This document shows, piece by piece, positions 1 to 4,815 of a stretch of DNA of 6,477 nt. The first letter of the stretch is position 1, and every line of letters starts with the position of its first letter. This stretch comes from Oscillospiraceae bacterium. GTDB taxonomy: Bacteria > Bacillota > Clostridia > Oscillospirales > Oscillospiraceae. The position numbers and the translations under genes were made by a program. Under the pieces are notes generated by a model that saw nothing but the letters and a program-made list of their open reading frames with translations, made no database searches and had not been told where the DNA came from. The stretch is taken from NCBI GenBank assembly GCA_031280325.1, contig JAITGW010000167.1:1-6477 (forward strand), written 5' to 3'.

Positions 1-799
1 GACGACCGGCGTTCTCCGCCTGCGCGCAATGGAACGGCAGGGGCTTTTGAAATTCCCGATGATCGCCGTGAACGACATGAAATGCAAGCACATGTTCGAC
101 AACCGATACGGCACGGGCCAGTCCGTCTGGGACGGCATCAACCGCACGACAAACCTTATCGTCGCGGGAAAAACCGTCATCGTGGCGGGCTATGGCTGGT
201 GCGGCCGCGGGATCGCGATGCGCGCTTCCGGCTTCGGCGCGAAGGTTATCGTGACGGAGATTGACCCCGTCAAGGCGCTTGAGGCGTCAATGGACGGCTA
301 CACAGTCATGGCAATGGAACAGGCGGCGCGCCTGGGCAATATTTTTGTGACAGCCACGGGCTGCTGCGGAATCATCACAACTCGTCACTTTGACCTGCTC
401 AAAGACGGCGCTATTCTCTCAAACGCCGGGCATTTCAACGTCGAGGTGGACATGCCCGCGCTTGAGGAATACGCCGTGTGCAAGAGCGAGGCGCGCCGCA
501 ACATCATGGGCTATGATCTGCCAAACGGGCGGCGCGTGTTCGTAATCGCGGAGGGGCGGCTCGTTAACCTCGCCTCCGGCGACGGACATCCGGCGGAAAT
601 CATGGACATGAGCTTCTCGATTCAGGCGCTCTCGGCTAAATATGTGCTCGACAACGCCGGAAACATGCCGGCTTCGGTAATGCTCGCACCGCACTCCATA
701 GACACGGAAGTCGCCCGGCTCAAGCTGCGCGCGGAGGAAATATTAATCGACGCGCTCACGCCGGAGCAGGAGAAATATCTCGCAAGCTGGCAGGGATAG
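1..799 (+). CDS. ahcY: S-adenosylhomocysteine hydrolase (adenosylhomocysteinase), 3' part; 5' end outside window
   Basis: Reversible hydrolysis of S-adenosylhomocysteine to adenosine and homocysteine, an NAD-dependent cytoplasmic step of the activated methyl cycle. The reading frame is open from base 2, starting [10 protein letters not shown], so the true start is off the left edge; an ATG at position 29 is internal. 265 residues are present, roughly 140 short of a full-length bacterial enzyme. Visible family motifs are the substrate block with Lys, Asp and Asn ([10 protein letters not shown], window residues 28-37), the Rossmann nucleotide loop GYGWCGRG (63-70) and [12 protein letters not shown]. 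The protein stops soon after [14 protein letters not shown], so it lacks the Lys/Tyr-bearing C-terminal extension of classical enzymes and resembles the short, Thermotoga-like type. Where relatives have TGN(K/R)DVI or TGCIDII, this one has TGCCGII (119-125), losing the usual Asp. The VOC gene follows after 34 bases with no visible promoter or terminator, suggesting co-transcription. The family call is very secure. Confidence 0.96.
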   Translation, partial: TTGVLRLRAMERQGLLKFPMIAVNDMKCKHMFDNRYGTGQSVWDGINRTTNLIVAGKTVIVAGYGWCGRGIAMRASGFGAKVIVTEIDPVKALEASMDGYTVMAMEQAARLGNIFVTATGCCGIITTRHFDLLKDGAILSNAGHFNVEVDMPALEEYAVCKSEARRNIMGYDLPNGRRVFVIAEGRLVNLASGDGHPAEIMDMSFSIQALSAKYVLDNAGNMPASVMLAPHSIDTEVARLKLRAEEILIDALTPEQEKYLASWQG

Positions 800-833
800 G
801 AACAATAAATACCGACTATTAAAAGGAGAAATT

Positions 834-1214
834 ATGAAGCTTGGGTGTGTGACCATCGATTCCCGCGACGCGGACGCGCTTGCGGATTTTTACCAAAAGC
901 TGACCGGCTGGACGATACGCTTTACAAACACGGACGGCGGCAAATTCGTCGGGCTTGTGAACGGGGACAACGGCATGATCCTGCTTTTTCAGGAAAATGA
1001 CGAGTATGCGCCGCCCGTCTGGCCTGTTACTCCCGGCGCGCAGCAACCTATGGCGCACCTGGATTTCCATACTGATGACCTTGAACGCGACATTGCGCAC
1101 GCGCTCGCCTGCGGGGCAAGAATCGCGGAAGCGCAATACTCTGACAAGTGGCGGGTTATGCTCGACCCCGCGGGACATCCGTTTTGCATTGAGGAACTCC
1201 CCGACGCTATTTAA
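834..1214 (+). CDS. VOC (glyoxalase/bleomycin-resistance fold) family protein
   Basis: A 126-residue single-domain protein of the vicinal oxygen chelate superfamily, closest in feel to the Glyoxalase_6-like group. Both beta-alpha-beta-beta-beta modules can be traced. The first runs from KLGCVTIDSRDADALADFY through LTGW to GMILLFQ; the second has MAHLDFHTDDLERDIAHALACGA and then WRVMLDPAGHPFCIEE. Of the four usual metal-ligand positions, His75 (MAHLDF) and Glu120 (FCIEE) are present. The first-strand His is absent (Asp9 nearby) and the fourth ligand would be Gln53 at best, so ordinary glyoxalase I activity is doubtful. Substrate cannot be inferred. The ATG start at 834 is preceded by AAGGAGA at a normal distance. 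The gene sits 34 bases after ahcY and 14 bases before the preferred epimerase start, so it is probably the middle gene of an operon. Nothing in its neighbours fixes its role. Confidence 0.88.
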   Translation: MKLGCVTIDSRDADALADFYQKLTGWTIRFTNTDGGKFVGLVNGDNGMILLFQENDEYAPPVWPVTPGAQQPMAHLDFHTDDLERDIAHALACGARIAEAQYSDKWRVMLDPAGHPFCIEELPDAI

Positions 1215-1228
1215 CAGTGAGGAACCGC

Positions 1229-2320
1229 ATGAAACATATCGCTCTCGTTTTCGGAACGCGCCCGGAGGCAATAAAAATGTGCCCGCTCGCGCTGGAGCTT
1301 GAAAGCCGCGCGCACGAGTTTCGCACGACGGTTATCGTCACCGGGCAGCACCGTCAAATGCTCCGCCAGGTGCTCGACGTTTTCGGCGTAGCTCCGGATT
1401 TTGACCTTGACATCATGCGTGAGCAGCAAACGCTGTTTGACATCACAGAGCGCACCGTGAGCGGTATGCGCGCGCTGCTCTCGCAGCTGCGTCCCGATGT
1501 TCTGCTAGTTCACGGGGACACGACGACGGCATTTGCCGCCGCTCTTGCGGCATTTTATCTCGAAATTCCCGTCGGTCACGTGGAGGCGGGGCTGCGTACA
1601 TATAACATCAAATCCCCCTATCCGGAGGAATTCAATCGTCAGGCTATTGACAGCGTTTCGTCGTATCATTTCGCTCCGACGGACAGCGCGCGCAATAACC
1701 TCTTGCGGGAGGGCAAGCGCGCGGATACGATTTTCGTCACAGGCAACACGGCGATTGACGCGCTTCGAACAACCGTGCGCGCCGATTACTCCCACCCGGA
1801 CCTTGATTGGGCGGCGGACTCCCGGCTCGTTATGCTAACGGCGCACCGACGCGAAAACCTCGGTGAATCCATGCGCGTCATTTTCCGTGCCGTTCTGCGC
1901 GTCGTCCGCGAGAGCCCTGACATTAAGGTGATTTATCCCGTACACCTCAACCCCGCAGTCGGAAGCGCGGCGCGGGACATTCTCGGCGCTCATCCGCGGA
2001 TCCGCCTTATCGAGCCGCTGGGCGCACTGGATTTTCATAATTTTCTCGCGCGGGCGCACCTTATCCTCACCGACAGCGGCGGAATTCAGGAGGAAGCTCC
2101 GTCGCTCGGCAAGCCGGTGCTTGTCCTGCGCGACACGACGGAGCGCCCGGAGGGGATCTCGGCAGGTACGCTCCTTCTCGCGGGAACGGACGAGGCGTGC
2201 GTATACGAGCGCTTCACCCGCCTGCTTTGCGACGATGCGCTGTATGCGTCCATGAGCCGCGCGTCAAACCCATACGGGGACGGTTTTGCCTCCCGCGCGA
2301 TCGCAGACGCTCTGGCATAG
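1229..2320 (+). CDS. wecB: UDP-N-acetylglucosamine 2-epimerase (non-hydrolysing)
   Basis: Interconverts UDP-GlcNAc and UDP-ManNAc in the cytoplasm, supplying ManNAc units for wall polymers such as linkage units, teichoic acids or secondary cell wall polymers; the Bacillus name is mnaA. The 363 residues match the usual family length and the two-domain GT-B-like fold. Motifs in order: FGTRPEAIKM (Lys16), TGQHRQML (39-46), HGDTTTA (Asp97), GHVEAGLRT (Glu119), PYPEEFNRQ (Glu133), TAHRREN (His206), YPVHLNP, and the UDP-binding TDSGGIQEEAP (281-291) followed by RDTTERPEG. Asp97, Glu119, Glu133 and His206 correspond to residues implicated in catalysis in E. coli WecB, so an active enzyme is expected. 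I chose the ATG at 1229 because it gives the conserved MKHIALVFGTRPEA start with GAGG six bases upstream; a GTG at 1217 in frame would add only four residues. It is the last gene of the ahcY-VOC-epimerase run. No other wall-polymer gene is visible. Confidence 0.96.
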   Translation: MKHIALVFGTRPEAIKMCPLALELESRAHEFRTTVIVTGQHRQMLRQVLDVFGVAPDFDLDIMREQQTLFDITERTVSGMRALLSQLRPDVLLVHGDTTTAFAAALAAFYLEIPVGHVEAGLRTYNIKSPYPEEFNRQAIDSVSSYHFAPTDSARNNLLREGKRADTIFVTGNTAIDALRTTVRADYSHPDLDWAADSRLVMLTAHRRENLGESMRVIFRAVLRVVRESPDIKVIYPVHLNPAVGSAARDILGAHPRIRLIEPLGALDFHNFLARAHLILTDSGGIQEEAPSLGKPVLVLRDTTERPEGISAGTLLLAGTDEACVYERFTRLLCDDALYASMSRASNPYGDGFASRAIADALA

Positions 2321-2425
2321 CTCATTTTTTCGGCTGTCCGCGCAAATCCGCGCCGACACAAAACGCTGAGCTGAACAGCGCAGAGCGCGCGCGAAAAAGC
2401 CTTGCCCTCATAAACTCCAATCTCG

Positions 2426-2543
2426 TCACATATATTCCTAATGTGATTTTGCCGAGAGGCACCACCCCCACGGCGCAAGCCGTGGGGGCGTTCTTACCCC
2501 GCCGCAGCGGGCTTTTCCAATTCGTCCGCCCGCATGGGCGGAC
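2426..2543 (+). repeat. Cluster of five tandem stem-loops, four with 4-base loops (possible intergenic repeat or structured RNA)
   Basis: Read on the + strand, the inverted repeats are as follows. (1) TCACAT 2426-2431 with ATGTGA 2441-2446, followed by TTTT. (2) TGCC 2450-2453 with GGCA 2458-2461, loop GAGA. (3) CCCCCACGGC 2465-2474 with GCCGTGGGGG 2479-2488, a perfect 10-bp stem with a GCAA loop. (4) CCCGC 2498-2502 with GCGGG 2507-2511, loop CGCA. (5) GTCCGCCC 2524-2531 with GGGCGGAC 2536-2543, a perfect 8-bp stem with a GCAT loop. Stems 3 and 5 are far beyond chance. GAGA and GCAA are GNRA tetraloops, which suggests RNA rather than DNA function. The cluster could be a dispersed intergenic repeat, a folded non-coding RNA, or a staggered set of 3' ends for the epimerase operon; one window cannot separate these. 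Confidence 0.6.
2498..2516 (+). terminator. Possible intrinsic terminator of the ahcY-VOC-epimerase operon
   Basis: A 5-bp GC stem (CCCGC/GCGGG) with a four-base loop is followed by CTTTT, the only stem in the cluster with a directly adjoining GC-rich stem and T-run. The T-run is short and it lies about 180 bases after the epimerase stop, so it would be a weak, late terminator. Confidence 0.35.
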
Positions 2544-2615
2544 ACCTTAGTCCGCAGTCCGCAATGCAAAGCCGGGGAAACGCGAAGCGCAGTGAGCGGT
2601 TCGGCGCGCGCGCTC

Positions 2616-2632
2616 AATCTTTAATAAAGATT
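2616..2632. promoter_or_regulatory. AT-rich 7-bp dyad upstream of the XpaC-like gene's promoter
   Basis: AATCTTT (2616-2622) and AAAGATT (2626-2632) form a perfect inverted repeat around AAT. It lies about 35 bases upstream of the -35 element, where an activator or repressor could bind. It is AT-only apart from one C/G pair in each arm, so chance in AT-rich promoter DNA is a real alternative. Confidence 0.3.
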
Positions 2633-2666
2633 AAAAATTATCACTCGTTTTTAACTCAATTTGCCT

Positions 2667-2694
2667 TTGCTTTTGCCGTCGAATATGCTATAAT
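2667..2694 (+). promoter_or_regulatory. Sigma-A promoter for the XpaC-like gene
   Basis: A perfect TATAAT (2689-2694) is preceded by TGC (2686-2688), giving an extended -10. TTGCTT at 2667-2672 is a fair -35 with 16-base spacing; TTTGCT one base to the left would give 17. The predicted transcript starts near 2700 and leaves a leader of only about 20 bases before the start codon. Housekeeping expression is implied. Confidence 0.75.
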
Positions 2695-2722
2695 AGGCGC
2701 AAAGTGACACAGGGAGGCGGGA

Positions 2723-4051
2723 TTGACGTTGGCGAACAATAAAAACAACAAGGAAGAGATAGGCATCGGCTATTGGATCGGAACCGCAATAATGTTCATG
2801 ATCGGTTTGATTCCAATAGGAATTATTATGCTTGTAAACGGTATCATCAAGGTCTCAAAATCCACAAAAAGCTCTCTCAGCGCCTCCTCTGCTCAGCCGA
2901 CGAACAATGAATTCCGCGCCCGCGCCGACGAATTTTATGCGCGCCAAAAGAACGGGACGCCCACCGCTCCCGCTCAAAGCGCGGCGGCGCAAGCCGCCCC
3001 CAATAAGCCCTCCGCCAAAGGCGGAGCCGCGCAAGATCTTTCCGACCAAGAAAGCTCGCCCGCGCGACCCGCGCAAAAGCCAGCCGCGCCCGCATACTCC
3101 AGGCAGCCGAAAAAGCAGCTCTCGATCATTGACCGCGTCATGGCTCGGAGACGGCGCCTCGCTCCGGCCCACGTTACTGCGCTCGTTTTCGCCATCATCA
3201 GCGCGGTGACGGCGGTTTCCACGCTGGCAAGCGCGTTTGGCTTTTTCATCAGCGGCACACCCCTGACCGCGCTTCCCACGCTCCCGCTCTGGATTGTCGG
3301 CGCGTCGTTTTCAGCGGTCGCAATCACGCTTCTCGGTCTGCGCGGTGCGTCGCGCGAAAGGTTGCGGCGGTGCGCGCGATACGCGTCAATTATCGGAGAC
3401 AAGGAAACTGTCGCCGTGTCATCCCTCGCCGCCGCTGTCGGAACAAGCCGCAGACGCGTCGCACGCGATCTGGAGGATATGATAAACCGCGGGCTGCTCC
3501 CCGGCTCGGCATATGTGGATAAGTACCCCGGCGTGCTGTTCATGTCGTTTGACGCCGGCGCGCCTCTTGCTTCCGCCGATGAAAAACCCGCCCGGGAAAC
3601 GGTTGACGAGTATCACAAAATCCTCCGACAGCTGCGCACGCTAAACAATGACATCGACGACCTGTCAATATCGAGCAAGATAGAGCGCATTGAGACGACC
3701 TGCGGCAAAATCTTCAACGTAGTGCGCGAAAACCCGGATAAGCTTCCCAGCCTGCGCCGCTTCATGAACTACTATCTGCCCACCACACAAAAGCTCCTGC
3801 GGTCATACCGCACCCTTGAAAAACAAGGTATCGCGGGCGAAAACATTGAATCCACCAAGTATAATATCGATCGGATTCTTCTGTCGCTCGCGGAGGGGTT
3901 TGACCGCCAGCTTGATCAGCTTTTCCGCACTGACGCGCTTGACATCGGCGCTGACATCGACGTGCTTGAGAACATGATGGCGCAGGACGGTCTTTCCGCC
4001 GCGCAATCCATGTCCGCGGGCGGTTCCGCGGCGCAGGTGCTCGGCGAATAG
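2723..4051 (+). CDS. XpaC-family (5-bromo-4-chloroindolyl phosphate hydrolysis family) membrane protein with winged-helix-like segment
   Basis: 442 residues with a TTG start (2723), chosen because AGGGAGG ends five bases upstream. The order is: a hydrophobic segment at about 14-43; a Pro/Ala/Ser/Lys linker (50-130); a basic patch RVMARRRR (138-145); two hydrophobic segments at about 149-176 and 184-206; a helix-turn-helix-like block (215-275, with RYASIIGDKETVAVSSLAAA, then TSRRRVARDLEDMINRGLLPG); and an XpaC/Halogen_Hydrol domain (295-425) with the characteristic LPSLRRFMNYYLPTTQKLL and ALDIGADIDVLENMMAQDGL. The family is named from a Bacillus subtilis phenotype on a chromogenic phosphate; no defined reaction is established, and XpaC is often encoded beside TelA (toxic-anion resistance), which is not visible here. 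The winged-helix assignment is from sequence resemblance only and may be a protein-interaction fold. The gene has its own promoter and converges on spoVAC with a 55-base gap. Confidence 0.85.
   Translation: MTLANNKNNKEEIGIGYWIGTAIMFMIGLIPIGIIMLVNGIIKVSKSTKSSLSASSAQPTNNEFRARADEFYARQKNGTPTAPAQSAAAQAAPNKPSAKGGAAQDLSDQESSPARPAQKPAAPAYSRQPKKQLSIIDRVMARRRRLAPAHVTALVFAIISAVTAVSTLASAFGFFISGTPLTALPTLPLWIVGASFSAVAITLLGLRGASRERLRRCARYASIIGDKETVAVSSLAAAVGTSRRRVARDLEDMINRGLLPGSAYVDKYPGVLFMSFDAGAPLASADEKPARETVDEYHKILRQLRTLNNDIDDLSISSKIERIETTCGKIFNVVRENPDKLPSLRRFMNYYLPTTQKLLRSYRTLEKQGIAGENIESTKYNIDRILLSLAEGFDRQLDQLFRTDALDIGADIDVLENMMAQDGLSAAQSMSAGGSAAQVLGE
2983..3026 (+). repeat. Two perfect hairpins inside the linker coding sequence
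   Basis: GGCGGC (2983-2988) pairs with GCCGCC (2993-2998) around a GCAA loop, and CTCCGCC (3010-3016) pairs with GGCGGAG (3020-3026) around AAA. Both lie in codons for the low-complexity Pro/Ala linker (about residues 87-102). The 12-base core CGGCGCAAGCCG of the first hairpin (2985-2996) is identical to the centre of the intergenic hairpin at 2471-2482. Confidence 0.6.
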
Positions 4052-4064
4052 CCTGTTTGGATCG

Positions 4065-4093
4065 CTCCGGCGCGCGCCTTACTGCGCGCGGAG
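4065..4093. repeat. Stem-loop between the convergent XpaC-like and spoVAC genes
   Basis: CTCCGG plus CGCGC on the left can pair with GCGCGCGGAG (4084-4093) with one bulged G. It occupies the 55-base gap between two convergent genes, where a shared transcription stop would be expected, but neither side has a T-run, so it is not a canonical intrinsic terminator. Confidence 0.35.
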
Positions 4094-4106
4094 ACGGCGC
4101 AGGACT

Positions 4107-4595
4107 CTACTTCCCCCCGCCCAGAAAGAAATATATTATCCCAAACAGCACGGAAGCTGACACTCCGAATACGATGACGGGTCCCGCGACAACAAACATC
4201 TTCGCCGCCATACCCGTAACCATGCCCTCGCTTTTGAACTCCATCGCCGGGGACACAATGGCGTTGGCGAAGCCTGTTATGGGTATCAGCGTTCCTGCTC
4301 CCGCGTGCTTTGCCAGCCGGTCATAGATATGGAGCGCGGTCGCAAATCCACCGAGAAACACCATTATCACGCTGACCGCGGCGGGAATGCTTTCCGTCCT
4401 TACCCCGCCTTTTTTGAGCAGCAGCATAAACGTCTGCCCAACACAGCAGATCAAGCCGCCAATGATAAACGCCAGGATTGTGTTGCGCACAATCGGAGAT
4501 TTCGGAGCGCGGCGGCTGACGTAATTATTATATTCAGTATTCGACATTTTTTTCTGCGCCTCACTTTTCTGCTGCGCGTTAAATTTTTTTTGCAT
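4107..4595 (-). CDS. spoVAC: Stage V sporulation protein AC (SpoVAC), stand-alone
   Basis: A 162-residue polytopic membrane protein of the SpoVAC/SpoVAEB family, part of the spore inner-membrane SpoVA channel that moves Ca-dipicolinic acid into the forespore and out at germination; Bacillus SpoVAC has been reported to behave as a mechanosensitive channel. Diagnostic stretches are RAPKSPIVRNTILAFIIGGLIC (29-50), HIYDRLAKHAGAG (89-101), IPITGFANAIVSPAMEFKSEG (104-124) and VAGPVIVFGV (136-145). Hydrophobic segments lie at about 36-60, 70-90 and 125-158, with a further conserved re-entrant-like stretch around 100-118. The start at 4595 has GGGAGGG seven bases upstream. Met17 is an alternative, since family similarity begins near there and residues 1-16 are Lys/Gln-rich. 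The second codon begins an A8 tract. spoVAD and spoVAE, normally next to it, are absent: downstream is the convergent XpaC-like gene, upstream a terminated protease gene. Confidence 0.93.
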   Translation of the reverse strand: MQKKFNAQQKSEAQKKMSNTEYNNYVSRRAPKSPIVRNTILAFIIGGLICCVGQTFMLLLKKGGVRTESIPAAVSVIMVFLGGFATALHIYDRLAKHAGAGTLIPITGFANAIVSPAMEFKSEGMVTGMAAKMFVVAGPVIVFGVSASVLFGIIYFFLGGGK

Positions 4596-4602
4596 TCATA
4601 AA

Positions 4603-4638
4603 CCCTCCCGCAAGCTTATTTTGCCCGCGGGAGGGCAA
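4603..4638 (-). promoter_or_regulatory. Inverted repeat sequestering the spoVAC ribosome binding site, with a competing hairpin
   Basis: On the spoVAC message, CCCUCCCGC (4635-4627) is perfectly complementary over 9 bases to GCGGGAGGG (4611-4603), which contains the Shine-Dalgarno sequence; the loop is 15 bases. A second, incompatible hairpin pairs UUGCCC (4638-4633) with GGGCAA (4626-4621) and would free the ribosome binding site. The layout is that of a translational on/off switch (inference). It could instead be a protein-binding dyad, or reflect GC-rich chance pairing. Confidence 0.5.
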
Positions 4639-4665
4639 TATATTTCCGATGGAAATTTTTTTATC
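4639..4665 (-). promoter_or_regulatory. Weak candidate forespore-type promoter for spoVAC
   Basis: On the minus strand GATA (4665-4662) is followed after 14 bases by GGAAATATA (4647-4639), loosely like the -35 and -10 elements used by the forespore sigma factors F/G. The match is imperfect at the end of the -10. A transcript from here would start almost at, or inside, the upstream arm of the ribosome-binding-site hairpin. Confidence 0.2.
4642..4662 (+). repeat. ATTTCC/GGAAAT dyad followed by T-run
   Basis: ATTTCC (4642-4647) and GGAAAT (4651-4656) form a 6-bp inverted repeat around GAT, with seven T's from 4656 to 4662 on the + strand. This is terminator-like for + strand transcripts, perhaps a backstop for read-through from the XpaC-like gene, or an operator in the spoVAC upstream region. 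No + strand gene ends immediately before it. Confidence 0.3.
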
Positions 4666-4747
4666 GCGCCGGGCGCGCAAATACGAAAATTGCACCTCCG
4701 AAAACATTATTGCGGCTTTCTAAAACTCTCCGCGTAAGCTCCGCCGC

Positions 4748-4787
4748 AAAAACAGCGGAAGCGGCACGCTGCCGCTTCCGCTGTTTT
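4748..4787 (-). terminator. Strong intrinsic terminator of the SLH protease gene
   Basis: A perfect 18-bp inverted repeat (4749-4766 with 4770-4787) surrounds a 3-base loop. Its core is a GC-rich AGCGGAAGCGGC stem, and the minus-strand 3' side ends in TTTTT. It begins 28 bases after the protease stop codon. The A-rich 5' flank makes it symmetric, so it may also stop + strand transcription. It insulates spoVAC from the protease gene. Confidence 0.92.
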
Positions 4788-4815
4788 CCGCCCTTAACCC
4801 TCATATGAGCTTTTG

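Larger units (their letters stand above)
2321..2722. other. 402-base gene-free region: hairpin-rich left part, AT-rich promoter right part
   Basis: I see no credible gene here on either strand; reading frames that enter it are extensions of shadow frames of the epimerase. The left two thirds are packed with inverted repeats: a small one at 2364-2380 (CGCTG/CAGCG), the cluster at 2426-2543, tandem GTCCGCA copies at 2550-2563, and an imperfect one at 2583-2603 (CGAAGCGC/GCGGTTCG, one mismatch). From about 2615 the base composition switches to AT-rich and holds a dyad and the promoter for the next gene. A T6 run at 2325-2330 lies just after the epimerase stop but has no stem before it. Confidence 0.75.

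Noticed and set aside
1217..1228. Upstream GTG start for the epimerase
   Set aside because: The GTG is part of the sequence that serves as ribosome binding site for the ATG at 1229, and the family N-terminus starts at that ATG.
997..1302. + strand 101-codon frame over the VOC and epimerase junction
   Set aside because: It is a shadow in another frame of two well-supported genes, with no motif or ribosome binding site.
2086..2478. 130-codon minus-strand reading frame covering the epimerase 3' end and part of the hairpin region
   Set aside because: It is antisense to well-conserved epimerase codons, its composition is Arg/Ser/Ala-rich as expected for a GC-rich shadow frame, and it has no family resemblance.
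2197..2550. + strand 117-codon reading frame running into the hairpin cluster
   Set aside because: Its first third overlaps the epimerase in another frame, and the rest simply translates palindromic DNA; there is no ribosome binding site or recognisable domain.
2426..2563. CRISPR array or IS200/IS605 end
   Set aside because: The stems differ from one another in sequence and length, there are no regular direct repeats with spacers, and no transposase or cas gene is present.
4665..4677. CGCGC/GCGCG mini-hairpin upstream of spoVAC as a terminator
   Set aside because: The T-run lies on the wrong side for + strand termination, and the minus strand continues into A's, so it does not fit an intrinsic terminator on either strand.
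4800..4809. CTCATATGAG palindrome just after the protease stop codon
   Set aside because: It is a 10-base palindrome with no loop, too short to be meaningful next to the much stronger terminator 13 bases away.
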